Notes under the pieces: model-generated
Seen by the model: only the letters and a program-made list of their open reading frames with translations
Told to the model about the DNA's origin: nothing
Database searches by the model: none
Assembly: GCF_947493425.1 (NCBI RefSeq)
Contig: NZ_CANLRP010000014.1
Span: forward strand, 1 to 64,000
DNA: 64,000 nt
Direction: 5' to 3'
Source of the DNA: an uncultured Microscilla sp.
Lineage (GTDB): Bacteria; Bacteroidota; Bacteroidia; Cytophagales; Microscillaceae
Shown here: positions 24,396 through 33,712 of the stretch, piece after piece
Layout of the letters: every line of letters starts with the position of its first letter
Numbering within the stretch: position 1 is the first letter of the stretch
Translations under genes and position numbers: made by a program

Positions 24396-25970
24396 ATGGA
24401 GTTAAGTACTTTTTATTCACTTTTGATGGTAGCGGGCTTTTATGCCATGGTAGTAGTCATTTTATATATCATGTGGAGCATTGCCCAAAAGTTAAAGGTA
24501 CCCCAAAAAAGCAAACGCATTGTATTTTTATTTTTTATATTATTAGGATTAGCAGTTGCCTCACCCCTGCGCGAGATGTGGTTCACATTGTTTCGCAATA
24601 TGAACATTTACCCAGCCCATGCCGGAAAATTAATTGAAAGTAGTTTTGGCATGTTTCCTTGGCTTACTGGCGCCTACCTTGTCAATAGTTTGCTCAATTA
24701 TTTTTTGTGGAATGGAGCCCTGGTAAATGAAGATGGAGAACGCATAGTACCCTTGTTGCTTATCCACCTGGTGTCAGGGTTGGTATTTTTTCTGGCTTGC
24801 TTTGGCATAGTAGTATTTGTATATGATGTCAATATTTACCTTTGGCTGGCTACTTCAGGCTTTGCCGGAAGCGTGGCTGTTTATCTGGGCAAAACACCTA
24901 TTAATAAAGCGTTTACCGCACTTTCGCTCAACCTAAACCGTCAAATCCGCAAAGGTGATTTTATCAAACTTGAAGAATATTCGGGTTTTGTCCAGGAGAT
25001 TGGTTGGAAGTCGATCAAACTACTTACCCTGGAAGCCAACCAACTGACCATTCCTAATACTACTTTGGTAGAATCCAACGTCATCAATTATTCGCGTCCT
25101 TCCAAGATCAAAACTGTGACAATGCAAGTCCTAATCACGGGCAATGTGTCGCCTCATGAAGTAGAAAAACTAATGATTCGTTCAGCGCTTGATTCCGACT
25201 GGGTATTGCGTGACCCTGCCCCATTGATTACCCTCAATAACTTTTCGCAAACGAGTGCTACTTATACTATAGAAGTGTCTACCGATTACGACATCATGGA
25301 ACATGTCAAAAGCCAGGTGTTGTCGTCAGTATGGCATATGTTGCGTCGCAAAGGGCTCTACCCTATGCCTGACAAAGGTACAATTCACGATCCTGTAGAC
25401 AAAGCCATTCAATTGATGAACAGTGTAGAAGTGCTCGAACCTTTTACCGAAGAGGAAGACCTTGAGATAGCCAAAAAAGCCAAGTGGCAACGTTACGGAC
25501 CTCCCGAACGCATTGTAATTGAAGGCGAAAAAGATAACTCACTTTACTTGGTTGCCGAAGGACGACTAGAAGTATTGGTAAGACAACAGGATGGCAAAAA
25601 CCTCAAAGTAGCTGAACTGGGCAAAGGCTCGTTTTTTGGTGAGCGTGCCTTGCTTACTGGTGAAGAAAGAAAAGCCACCGTAAGGGCTTTGACGGACGTA
25701 TTACTATGTGAAATAAGCAAAGACATTATCAAACCATTGCTCGATGATCGTCAAAATATATTAAGTCAAATGAGTAAAATACTGGCAAAACGTGAGATAG
25801 AAAATATCAAAAAATCGCGTGAATATGCCCAAGAGGTGGAAGAAAAAGAAAAAGATACTGTCGCACGTCGCTTGCTTGATCTTATGAAGAACTTTTTTAA
25901 AAATGACAATGTGGATGATGATGATGACGATGATTTAGACAAAGATGCTCATAAGAAAATGACGATTTAA
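24396..25970 (+). CDS. MscS-type mechanosensitive channel with C-terminal cNMP-binding domain
   Basis: The product has 524 residues. Several N-terminal transmembrane helices (about 8-30, 45-62, 90-110, 122-148) lead into the pore helix and MscS beta domain (SGFAGSVAVYLGKTPINKAF, GWKSIKLLTLEANQLTIPN, SNVINYSRPS, about 155-240). The alpha-beta C-terminal portion follows. Residues about 370-460 are a cyclic-nucleotide-binding domain (ERIVIEGEKDNSLYLVAEGR, GKGSFFGERALLTGEERKAT). The very end has a seven-Asp run (VDDDDDDDLDKD). MscS channels release solutes under hypo-osmotic stress; the cNMP module suggests ligand modulation of gating, as proposed for bCNG-type channels. A degraded osmoprotectant transporter gene follows downstream. 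Confidence 0.9.
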   Translation: MELSTFYSLLMVAGFYAMVVVILYIMWSIAQKLKVPQKSKRIVFLFFILLGLAVASPLREMWFTLFRNMNIYPAHAGKLIESSFGMFPWLTGAYLVNSLLNYFLWNGALVNEDGERIVPLLLIHLVSGLVFFLACFGIVVFVYDVNIYLWLATSGFAGSVAVYLGKTPINKAFTALSLNLNRQIRKGDFIKLEEYSGFVQEIGWKSIKLLTLEANQLTIPNTTLVESNVINYSRPSKIKTVTMQVLITGNVSPHEVEKLMIRSALDSDWVLRDPAPLITLNNFSQTSATYTIEVSTDYDIMEHVKSQVLSSVWHMLRRKGLYPMPDKGTIHDPVDKAIQLMNSVEVLEPFTEEEDLEIAKKAKWQRYGPPERIVIEGEKDNSLYLVAEGRLEVLVRQQDGKNLKVAELGKGSFFGERALLTGEERKATVRALTDVLLCEISKDIIKPLLDDRQNILSQMSKILAKREIENIKKSREYAQEVEEKEKDTVARRLLDLMKNFFKNDNVDDDDDDDLDKDAHKKMTI

Positions 25971-26147
25971 AAAGTGAACCCTTTTTATTGGTAAAACGAT
26001 AACGCAAAGCGTATGTGGCTGTTAGCACGCGAAGCGAAACTAAAAATACTTGCACACCAACTATTACATTTGCAAAAATGATAGTAGTATGTATATTAAA
26101 CCAAGGATCAAAAAAACAGCTAAAAACTACCAACTACTGACTTTTAA

Positions 26148-26196
26148 CTACGCTTTTTGTAAGTTACTGAAAATCAATGTGATACAAAAAGTGTAG
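26148..26196 (+). terminator. hairpin downstream of the MscS-like gene
   Basis: CTACGCTTTTTGTA (26148-26161) pairs with TACAAAAAGTGTAG (26183-26196) with one G-U. There is no T-run after it, so it may be a transcript-stabilising hairpin rather than a strict intrinsic terminator. Nothing else was found in 25971-26274. Confidence 0.4.
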
Positions 26197-26274
26197 ATAC
26201 TTGTGGAACAGGGTATATCTAGAACCTTGCACCTAGTCCCTAGAACCTTGTCAGGGCTTTTGACTCCCGACTGT

Positions 26275-26592
26275 ATGACCCGTTTCTTTGAATTTATTGT
26301 TTCCCGTCGGGCAGAGATTCTCAATCAAACCCTTGAGCACATCTAACTTACCTTGGTATTGTTGGCAGTAACTACTGCATTAGGTTTGTTTTTGGGTACA
26401 TTACTTAGCCATTATCGTCAAGCTTCAAACAGTGTATTAAGAGCTTTAGGAATTATTCCAATTAGCTGCTTTGGCTCACCTTTGAGTTTTAATAACACCT
26501 ACACAATAAGCATACATAAGCAACAAGCCCATTTGCTGGGTCTGAAAACTATCAGTGATTTTAATGCTTATTTGAAAAACAATACAAAGTAG
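26275..26592 (+). pseudogene. remnant of an OpuB/OpuC-type osmoprotectant ABC permease with substrate-binding part
   Basis: From ATG 26275 the frame reads MTRFFEFIVSRRAEILNQTL and then EHI, followed by an in-frame TAA at 26344-26346. It continues in the same frame as LTLVLLAVTTALGLFLGTLL then SHYRQ, resembling the start of glycine betaine/choline permeases (FF-F-x-x-R-x-x-E-I-L-x-x-T-x-x-H). After GIIPISC the sequence jumps to FNNTYTISIHKQQAHLLGLK and TISDFNAYLKN, which resembles the ligand-binding domain of the same transporters (a permease-binding protein fusion is known). The middle, several hundred residues, is missing. The identification rests on remembered motifs. Confidence 0.6.
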
Positions 26593-26610
26593 GTGACCTT
26601 CATAAAATTT

Positions 26611-29040
26611 ATGATTAATTTTGTTGATCTAAATGACAACACCAAAATAATTACTTTGAAAAATTTTGTATACACATTTTTATACTTTACCCTTCTTTGC
26701 TGCTTTGCATTGCCTGCCTATACCCAAAGTCCCAAAGCCCAACTTCAGGGAAAAATAACCAATACTGACGGTACGCCTTTGTCTTATGCCAGCATTGCCA
26801 TTCTCAATACCCAAACCGGTACTTATGCCGACTCTTTAGGCAATTATAGATTTTTGGTGCCTGCCAATCAAGACTTTGTCTGTATTGCTCAGTTTGTGGG
26901 TTATGTACCCAAAAAAATTCCTTTGAGGCTTACCAAAAACCAGGTGTTTACCCTCAACATTCGCCTTAAGACTGATTCTTCTAACCTTAAAGAAGTCACC
27001 GTGAAAGGAAGTAAATTGCCGTCTGAGCGTGTTTCTATTTTTACCATTCCACCCAAAACCATCAAAACGTTGCCTACTCCCTTTGGCGAGTTTAACAAAA
27101 TACTGGCCACTTTGCCCGGCGTAGTAACCAACAGCGAATTATCGTCATCTTACTCGGTGCGAGGAGGCAACTTTGACGAAAACCTGGTGTATGTAAACAA
27201 CATAGAAGTGTACCGCCCTTTTTTGGTGCGGGCAGGACAACAAGAGGGTTTGAGTTTTATTAACCCCGACTTGGTGCAAAAAGTAGAGTTTTCGGCAGGA
27301 GGCTGGGAAGCCAAGTATGGAGATAAAATGTCGTCAGCTTTAGTTATTGACTACAAAAAACCTACAAAATGGGGCGGTTCGGTGAGTTGGGGGTTATTGG
27401 GGGGCACTGCCCATATAGAGGGGGTGGCTGCCCGTAAAAAACTTTCGTTTGTAGCAGGAGTACGCCATAAAAACTCTCAGTACTTGCTCAACACTTTACC
27501 CACTTCAGGAGAGTATTTGCCCCGTTTTACTGATGTACAAGCTTTGTTTCGTTACCAGTTTTCTAAAAATACCTCGCTGGAATGGCTTACGGCTTACGCC
27601 AAAAATAATTACCTGGTGCGTCCTGCCGCCCGCCAAACAACTTTTGGAACCTTAGATACCCCTTTTCGGTTGCTGGTAGCTTTCGACGGACAAGAAACCA
27701 TGCAATATGCGCTGTTTCAAAGTGCCCTGAAGCTTACCCATTATTTTAACAAAAGACTACGCACCGAGTGGTTGGTGTCTGGAATGAACACCCGCGAACG
27801 AGAGTTTGTAGACGTAGAAGGTGGGTATCGTTTATGTGACATTGTACCCGACCCTACCACCAATACTAATCGTTGTGTAGCCGAAAGATCAATTGGTACA
27901 ATTTATGAAAATGCCCGCAACCGTTTGCAGGCAACCATTATAAGTGTGGCAAGTCGCAATAGCTGGAACATTGACGATAATCATTTTGTAGAGTTTGGTG
28001 GGCGTTACAACGCCGAAAACATCAACGATGTGCTCGAAGAATATAGTTTTATCGACTCCGCAGGATTTACCAGCCTCAATCAGGCCATTAATAACAAATT
28101 AGCGCTCAGGTCGCACCGTTTTTCGGGGTATGTACAACATAGTTTCAACATCAAAGACTTGCACACTATTAATTATGGAGTAAGGGTAGGCTATTGGAAC
28201 ATTAATCAAGAGTGGATAGTAAGCCCTCGCTTTCAGTACGCATTTACTCCTGATTGGCGTCAACCTACAGTGTTTAAGTTATCGGCGGGAGTATACCAAC
28301 AGCCCCCTTTTTATCGGGAGCTACGCGACCGGGAAGGCAACCTGAATCTTGACCTCAAAGCCCAACAATCGTTGCACTTGATAGGAGGAATAGAACGGGG
28401 TTTTCAAATAGGTGAACGTAGTTTTAAATGGACGGCAGAGGTGTATTATAAGTATATTCAGAATGTTATCCCTTATGATATTGACAATGTCCGAATCAGG
28501 TATTTTGCCAAAAACAATGCTACAGCTTTTGCCACTGGCTTAGATCTACGCATTAGCGGAGATTTTGTAAAAGGCGCTGAGTCCTGGTTTAGCCTGGGGC
28601 TAATGAATGTACGCGAAGATGTAGAAGGCGATGGAGTGGGTTATATCAGACGTCCTACTGACCAAAGGTTAACTTTTGCCGCATATTTTGAGGATCATTT
28701 ACCCAATAATCCTACCTTTAGGGCGTATGTAAACATGGTATATGGCACTGGTTTGCCTTTTGGTCCTCCAAACAATGACAAATTTCGATCGGCGCTCAAT
28801 GGGCGTGCCTATCGACGCATAGATATTGGGTTTTCGAAAGTGGTATCGTTTGATAACATACAAATAGGCAATGCCAGGGTATTAAAGTCTCTCTGGATTG
28901 GTTTAGAAATTTTAAATATATTGGCCACCGAAAATACAATCTCTTATAATTGGATTACCGATACCAATCGCATGCAGTACGCTATACCTAATACTTTGTC
29001 TACCAGATTTATAAATTTCAGGTTGATTGGGAATTTTTAG
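26611..29040 (+). CDS. TonB-dependent outer membrane receptor
   Basis: The product is about 809 residues from ATG 26611; an upstream GTG at 26593 abuts the preceding stop and TTG 26656 is also possible. A signal sequence (NFVYTFLYFTLLCCFALPAY) precedes a carboxypeptidase-regulatory-like domain (about 42-130: QLQGKITNTDGTPLSYASIA, GFVGY-type QFVGYVPKKIPLRL). The plug follows (about 145-255: LPGVVTNSELSSSYSVRGGN, FINPDLVQKVEFSAGGWEAK), then a 22-strand-type barrel ending in FINFRLIGNF, a terminal aromatic beta-signal. It imports an unknown ligand with TonB/ExbBD energy. There is no SusD-like partner next door, which argues against a glycan (SusCD) system and leaves siderophore, vitamin or peptide uptake. 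Confidence 0.9.
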   Translation: MINFVDLNDNTKIITLKNFVYTFLYFTLLCCFALPAYTQSPKAQLQGKITNTDGTPLSYASIAILNTQTGTYADSLGNYRFLVPANQDFVCIAQFVGYVPKKIPLRLTKNQVFTLNIRLKTDSSNLKEVTVKGSKLPSERVSIFTIPPKTIKTLPTPFGEFNKILATLPGVVTNSELSSSYSVRGGNFDENLVYVNNIEVYRPFLVRAGQQEGLSFINPDLVQKVEFSAGGWEAKYGDKMSSALVIDYKKPTKWGGSVSWGLLGGTAHIEGVAARKKLSFVAGVRHKNSQYLLNTLPTSGEYLPRFTDVQALFRYQFSKNTSLEWLTAYAKNNYLVRPAARQTTFGTLDTPFRLLVAFDGQETMQYALFQSALKLTHYFNKRLRTEWLVSGMNTREREFVDVEGGYRLCDIVPDPTTNTNRCVAERSIGTIYENARNRLQATIISVASRNSWNIDDNHFVEFGGRYNAENINDVLEEYSFIDSAGFTSLNQAINNKLALRSHRFSGYVQHSFNIKDLHTINYGVRVGYWNINQEWIVSPRFQYAFTPDWRQPTVFKLSAGVYQQPPFYRELRDREGNLNLDLKAQQSLHLIGGIERGFQIGERSFKWTAEVYYKYIQNVIPYDIDNVRIRYFAKNNATAFATGLDLRISGDFVKGAESWFSLGLMNVREDVEGDGVGYIRRPTDQRLTFAAYFEDHLPNNPTFRAYVNMVYGTGLPFGPPNNDKFRSALNGRAYRRIDIGFSKVVSFDNIQIGNARVLKSLWIGLEILNILATENTISYNWITDTNRMQYAIPNTLSTRFINFRLIGNF

Positions 29041-29200
29041 GGATAAGGTTTACTTTAGTTCAAACAAACAGGTTAACCACCCCGTTTGGCTAAGGCATTG
29101 AACAAAATACAACTTACAAGTAGCCCAAAATGATGCACGTATTATTCAGTCATTTGTTTTGAGTTGCTCATCATCATTTTTTTAATTAAACAACTAGGGA

Positions 29201-30316
29201 ATGAAACTATCTTTTAATAACACGGCACAGATAGAGTTTGTCAAAGAATTGCGACGCAGAGTAGACGACTATTTTGTTACGAACAATCGATCGAAGTATG
29301 CCAATGGAAAGATGATTTTTAAAACCTTATTTTTCTTGACTACCTGGATCGGCTCTTACCTTATGCTGGTTTTAGGAAACAATACTTTTGAAACCAACAT
29401 ATTTTTTTGGATTACACTGGGCTTTTCCATTGCTTTTATTTGTGTCAATGTAGGGCACGACGCTATTCACGGGGCTTACTCGTCTAAAAAATGGGTGAAC
29501 CAATTATTATCTCATACCTTTAACTTTAATGGAGCAAGCGCCTACATGTGGACAAAGATGCACAATGCGGCTCACCATACTTACACCAATGTAGATGGGT
29601 ATGACGAAGATATAGAGTCGGTGCCCATTATCAGATTATCGCCTACTCAAAAGCTACGAAAAATTCACCGCTACCAATACATTTACATTATTCCGTTTTA
29701 TGGGCTTGCTACCCTCTCTTGGGTGTTGATTAAAGATTATGTAAAGTTTTTTAAAAATGAAGTAGGAAACTTTAATGGGGCAAATCATCCTCGTAAAGAG
29801 TATTTTTACTTGTTTTTTTACAAGCTTATCAATTATTTCTTCTTTTTGGCGGTTCCTTTAATGGTAATGAAAGATTCGGTTGGGTTAATCATTGCCGGAT
29901 TTCTGATTATGCACTTTTTTGCCGGAATGACCCTGGCACTTATTTTTATGTTGGCACACGTAGTAGAACAAACCCACTTTCCAGAACCTTCGGTAGAAGG
30001 CAGTCTTGAAAACTCCTGGGCTGTACACCAATTGTACACTACGGCAAATTTCTCGAAAGGAAGTGAATTGGCTTTGTTTTTAACCGGAGGACTCAATCTT
30101 CAGGTAGAGCATCACCTTTTTCCCAATATCTGCAGCATCCATTACAAAGAACTGTCGCCCATAGTAGAACAAACTGCACGCGAGTTTGGATTACCATATT
30201 TGCAAAATAAAACATTCTTTAGTGCGCTTGTTTCACATGTACGTTTCCTTAAAAAAATGGGACAATCAGAAGAATACACGCCTTTAGAGTATGCAATCGG
30301 CGAAACCGCCAAATAG
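29201..30316 (+). CDS. membrane fatty acid desaturase
   Basis: The product has 371 residues. Three histidine boxes of the membrane di-iron desaturases are present: GHDAIHG at about 85-91, HNAAHH at 121-126 and QVEHH at 301-305. Hydrophobic helices lie between (TTWIGSYLMLVLGNN, FWITLGFSIAFICVNV, LIIAGFLIMHFFAGMTLALI). The QxxHH third box is typical of front-end and acyl-CoA/acyl-lipid delta-5/6-type desaturases, but no cytochrome b5 domain is fused, so electrons must come from a separate ferredoxin or flavoprotein. It probably adjusts membrane fluidity; the regiospecificity cannot be read from sequence. It lies 160 bases after the receptor gene with no clear terminator between. Confidence 0.9.
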   Translation: MKLSFNNTAQIEFVKELRRRVDDYFVTNNRSKYANGKMIFKTLFFLTTWIGSYLMLVLGNNTFETNIFFWITLGFSIAFICVNVGHDAIHGAYSSKKWVNQLLSHTFNFNGASAYMWTKMHNAAHHTYTNVDGYDEDIESVPIIRLSPTQKLRKIHRYQYIYIIPFYGLATLSWVLIKDYVKFFKNEVGNFNGANHPRKEYFYLFFYKLINYFFFLAVPLMVMKDSVGLIIAGFLIMHFFAGMTLALIFMLAHVVEQTHFPEPSVEGSLENSWAVHQLYTTANFSKGSELALFLTGGLNLQVEHHLFPNICSIHYKELSPIVEQTAREFGLPYLQNKTFFSALVSHVRFLKKMGQSEEYTPLEYAIGETAK

Positions 30317-30321
30317 TATTT

Positions 30322-30386
30322 GTTAGCAAACAAGCTATTTCAGTACATTTTTCATTAATAAACATTTGTCAGGTTTGTTTGCTAAC
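30322..30386 (+). terminator. long-loop hairpin after the desaturase gene
   Basis: GTTAGCAAACAA (30322-30333) pairs perfectly with TTGTTTGCTAAC (30375-30386) across a 41-base loop, six bases past the desaturase stop. It is followed by TTCTCATTTT. The right arm overlaps a candidate dnaA promoter. Confidence 0.45.
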
Positions 30387-30406
30387 TTCTCATTTTCGTA
30401 TATTTG
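30374..30406 (+). promoter_or_regulatory. candidate Bacteroidota-type promoter upstream of dnaA
   Basis: TTTG at 30374-30377 (or 30378-30381) and TATATTTG at 30399-30406 fit the -33 TTTG / -7 TAnnTTTG pattern with a 17-21 base spacer. It would give dnaA a leader of roughly 250 bases. The remaining 30407-30666 contains no gene and no perfect DnaA box. Confidence 0.45.
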
Positions 30407-30666
30407 TAAGCCCAAGGCATATTTATATGCTCCTGCATTTGCTATATACAATGCTTAGGTTTTGGGGGTTGATTTGGAATAAACAACAACCAACTTTCGT
30501 TAAAACCTTGAGGCATTTCAACAAACACAGGCTACACAAAACCTTGCCCCTCAATGTAAACCTTCTGGTTGGTTAAAAATTTAAGTAAATACTACTTTAA
30601 ATTTTTCATTTATATATTTTTTCACTACTTTATTAACCCTAAACGGGGTCAGGAATATACTTTTTA

Positions 30667-32148
30667 ATGGAAAACGATTCTATTTCGGTGCAAAAAGATT
30701 GTTATACTGTATGGGAAAATTGTCTAAAGGTAATTCGTACTCAGATTGCTGAGCAAACATATACTACCTGGTTTGACCCCATAAAACCACTGAAACTGGT
30801 AGACAAGGTATTAACTATTCAGGTTCCCAGTCGTTTTTTTTATGAGTGGTTAGAGGAGCACTATGTACATTTGCTCCGCAAAGCAATTGATGCATCATTA
30901 GGCACAGAAGGACGACTTGAGTACACTATTATCATGGAGAAACAGGAAAAGCCTTACCTGCCCAATCATAACTCTCCACAGTTTGTCCAAAACAACGACA
31001 GCCATACAAAGCCGCAAAATAGCGCGCCTGCACAACAAAAAAACTACAGTAATAACAATTACAACAACGTAAACAACTCATCGAATACACCCAAAAAAAC
31101 ATCTCAGTTTAATCAAACCTTTCAGATAAACCCCCGATATACTTTTGAGAGTTTTATAGAAGGCGACTGTAACCGTTTGGCACGTTCGGCAGGGTTGGCA
31201 GTAGCCCAAAAGCCTGGAGTTACTTCGTTCAATCCTTTAATGCTATATGGCGGAGTAGGTTTGGGCAAAACCCACCTTGTACAAGCCATTGGCAACTATG
31301 TACAGGAAAACGGGCAAAAAAAGATACTCTACGTGTCGTCCGACCGTTTTACCAATCAATTTATAGAAGCCCTGAAAAACAATGACTTGCAAAGTTTTAC
31401 TGATTATTATATGCAAGCCGACGTGTTGGCCATAGATGATGTACAGTTTCTGTCGGGCAAAGAAAAAACCCAGGAAATCTTCTTTAATATTTTTAATCAC
31501 TTACACCAGTCGGGCAAACAAATTATTATGACGAGCGATTGCCCCCCCAAAGAACTGAAAGGCTTGCAAGAACGCTTACTTTCCCGTTTTAAATGGGGAC
31601 TTACTGCCGACTTGAAGCAACCCGACCTGGAGACTCGCATTGCCATTATTCATAAAATATTGCAAAGCGAAGACAACAAAAATATTGAGATTTCGGGCAA
31701 AGTAGTAGAATACCTCGCCCATAGCATAGACAGCAACGTGCGTGAGCTCGAAGGTGCCATTGTATCCATCATAGCCAAGGCATCGCTCAATCAAAGTCCA
31801 ATTACTATGGAGCTTGCCAAACAAACTGTGCAACAGATTGTGCAGCCAGTAGATAGCAGCGAGATAAACATAGACGAGGTACAAAAGTATGTGGGAGATT
31901 ATTTTGGCGTAAGTGTAGAGATGCTCAAGTCAAAAACCCGCAAAAAAGAAATTGTGATTGCCCGGCAAATTGCCATGTATTTTGCTAAAGAATATACCGG
32001 TTTTTCGCTCAAATCTATAGGGTATCATTTTGGGGGGCGCGACCATAGCACGGTGATTCATGCGATACAGACCGTGAACGACATGATGTCGGAAAAAAAA
32101 GAACTCAAAATGTATATAGACGATCTCAGGAAAAAGTTTAGTAAATAG
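30667..32148 (+). CDS. dnaA: chromosomal replication initiator protein DnaA
   Basis: The product has 493 residues. Domain I (about 1-85) has the conserved YTTWFDPIKPL and VPSRFFYEWLEEHY blocks. Domain II (about 95-155) is an Asn-rich linker (KNYSNNNYNNVNNSSNTPKK). Domain III is the AAA+ ATPase with Walker A GGVGLGKTH at about 195-203 and Walker B VLAIDDVQF at about 255-263. Domain IV binds DnaA boxes, with the signature GRDHSTVIHAI at about 458-468. The protein melts the replication origin and loads helicase. The gene stands alone: dnaN, recF and gyrB do not follow, as is common in Bacteroidota. No cluster of TTATCCACA boxes was seen on either side, so the origin may be elsewhere. Confidence 0.98.
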   Translation: MENDSISVQKDCYTVWENCLKVIRTQIAEQTYTTWFDPIKPLKLVDKVLTIQVPSRFFYEWLEEHYVHLLRKAIDASLGTEGRLEYTIIMEKQEKPYLPNHNSPQFVQNNDSHTKPQNSAPAQQKNYSNNNYNNVNNSSNTPKKTSQFNQTFQINPRYTFESFIEGDCNRLARSAGLAVAQKPGVTSFNPLMLYGGVGLGKTHLVQAIGNYVQENGQKKILYVSSDRFTNQFIEALKNNDLQSFTDYYMQADVLAIDDVQFLSGKEKTQEIFFNIFNHLHQSGKQIIMTSDCPPKELKGLQERLLSRFKWGLTADLKQPDLETRIAIIHKILQSEDNKNIEISGKVVEYLAHSIDSNVRELEGAIVSIIAKASLNQSPITMELAKQTVQQIVQPVDSSEINIDEVQKYVGDYFGVSVEMLKSKTRKKEIVIARQIAMYFAKEYTGFSLKSIGYHFGGRDHSTVIHAIQTVNDMMSEKKELKMYIDDLRKKFSK

Positions 32149-32166
32149 TATTGTGCCCACAGCAAC

Positions 32167-32218
32167 AAAAAACCATTTACCTTTAGTGCCGTTGAGCACC
32201 AAAAGTAAATGGTTTTTC
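32167..32218 (+). terminator. terminator of dnaA
   Basis: AAAAACCATTTAC (32168-32180) pairs with GTAAATGGTTTTT (32205-32217), extended inward by TTTAGTG/CACCAAA, and ends in a T-run. It lies about 20 bases past the dnaA stop. Confidence 0.8.
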
Positions 32219-32302
32219 TTCATCTACAGGTTTTACAACTTGTGACCGTTAAAACCAATCTAATATAAAAATCAGTAGCCATTTATGGAACACTTGCCGC
32301 TT

Positions 32303-32546
32303 AGAGCTTGTTTAAATTTTCGGTTATAGGAGGTTTTACGATGAGTTTTTGGATTAGATGCGCCAGATTTTGAAGAACCGATGGCTAGAGCTATGCTCTG
32401 CCGAGTTTATAAATCCCGAACTTGTTTCGGGGCTCTGCCAACGGCTAAATATGGCAAAATATAATCAGAAAAATCGCGTAAAATACCTAATCATTGAACC
32501 GAGCCGAAGGCGAGCTCTGCCTTTTGGCTAATTTTAAACAAGCTCT
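32303..32546. mobile_element. MITE-like element, type C ends (about 244 bp)
   Basis: The termini AGAGCTTGTTTAAA and TTTAAACAAGCTCT are perfect 14-bp inverted repeats. The interior has local palindromes (GGCTAGAGCTATGC; CCCGAACTTGTTTCGGGG). The core differs from the other type C members, so it may be a longer or recombined form. No coding capacity. With the dnaA terminator it accounts for most of the 487-base gap 32149-32635. Confidence 0.7.
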
Positions 32547-32635
32547 TATAGCACCAATATGCAGTGGTATCTAAATACTTGCTTCTTTAGGAGCTACTGA
32601 TGTTATTCATCACTTTTTTAGCGTATATAAAAAAA

Positions 32636-32923
32636 CTACACTACCTTCTTACGGTCAAACGCCAATGTGCTGGGAACTTGAGGCTTGATGGGGGCTATAT
32701 TATTCTTATTTTCTTTCGAATCTTTAGATTGCACATAGGCTTTAAAAGCCCCCAAGACATTCATATCGCCATAGTCATAGTTACACTCTTGGGCAGTAGT
32801 TTTCAAAATCGCCAATATGTCAGTGTATGCCGATTGAGCGCCCATATTTCTGGTAAAATAGGCTTGTACTCTTTGGTGCAACAATGCATAAAATCCTTCT
32901 TGTGTTCTTTGTTGAATATCCAT
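32636..32923 (-). CDS. small hypothetical protein
   Basis: The product has 95 residues, no signal peptide or membrane segment, and begins MDIQQRTQEGFYALLHQRVQ. The first 65 residues are helical and amphipathic; the tail is Lys/Pro-rich and ends DRKKVV. The overlapping plus-strand frame is compositionally implausible, so the minus frame is preferred. No family was recognised. Flanked on both sides by MITE-like elements (32303-32546 and 33088-33288). Confidence 0.5.
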   Translation of the reverse strand: MDIQQRTQEGFYALLHQRVQAYFTRNMGAQSAYTDILAILKTTAQECNYDYGDMNVLGAFKAYVQSKDSKENKNNIAPIKPQVPSTLAFDRKKVV

Positions 32924-33087
32924 AATGATCCTTATTAATTAAAGTTGTCAAGCTACAGGCTTCAAGCAATTTGAAACATTTTACTTGTCGCCTGGAGCCA
33001 GAACTAAGATTAAAAATAACTTTGATGTCGTTAAGAAATAAACCTTCTTAACTTATTTCTCCTCAATAATGTTTGGTGTATTGTAAA

Positions 33088-33288
33088 CTAAGGAATGGTA
33101 CCAAAATAAATACGCATTCTTAACCTCATCTTTTGAGGCTATACTTTGTTAAAAAATAGCCGAATAGCGCTGCTATTAGCCAACCTTCCCTCAAGCTCGC
33201 TCAATATCCACTGGATATTGCCGTGCCGTGTCTAGCAACAAAATATTTTAGCGTTACTATAGAAATTTATTTTTACACCATTCCTAAG
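33088..33288 (+). mobile_element. MITE-like element A, copy 2 (about 201 bp)
   Basis: It is nearly identical to 16225-16425 across the entire length, with only a handful of differences. The ends are CTAAGGAATGGT and ACCATTCCTAAG, a perfect 12-bp inverted repeat here. The rest of 32924-33351 contains no gene. Confidence 0.85.
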
Positions 33289-33351
33289 TTACTCATGTCA
33301 AACAATAAGTCAACTCATTTACAATGTATTTAACTTTGTGCTTTATTCCCC

Positions 33352-33573
33352 TCAGACGACCTCTTCTTCAGGGATCATTTCGGGTACCTCTTTGGCTTGT
33401 TTTACCTCAGCTTTTGTAACATCCTGTGATGTTACTTTACTTTTACTTTTTTTGTTTTTATCATAATACCTGATCGTTAGCAAAAGGACTACCGAGGCAA
33501 GTACAATGAGTATGGCGGGAAGGAAAGCCTGAAACATCTCTCCTTCGGTTAATTTAAATGCTAAATTGGTCAT
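33352..33573 (-). CDS. small single-pass membrane protein
   Basis: The product has 73 residues. One transmembrane helix (about 14-36: FQAFLPAILIVLASVVLLLT) is followed by a basic stretch (RYYDKNKKSKSKV) and an acidic end (PEMIPEEEVV). By the positive-inside rule the C-terminus is cytoplasmic. It is 139 bases downstream of the CsgG/LpoB-like gene on the same strand and may be cotranscribed with it. Function unknown. Confidence 0.55.
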   Translation of the reverse strand: MTNLAFKLTEGEMFQAFLPAILIVLASVVLLLTIRYYDKNKKSKSKVTSQDVTKAEVKQAKEVPEMIPEEEVV

Positions 33574-33712
33574 TGTATAGTGTCGTTTAAGGTTGAGTTA
33601 ATTATTTTAAAATACTCACTCATCATTAAAGCATAAGATTGAGTGAATAATAAGTGAGGGGATAAGTCAATCTATACTTGTGACTTATCGTTTGAAGTCA
33701 TTCAGAAAGTCG

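Noticed and set aside
32600-32938. Plus-strand 112-codon frame opposite the small protein gene at 32636-32923
   Set aside because: The minus-strand frame has normal composition and a plausible fold; the plus frame is rich in Phe/Leu/Ile and Cys as expected of an antisense shadow.
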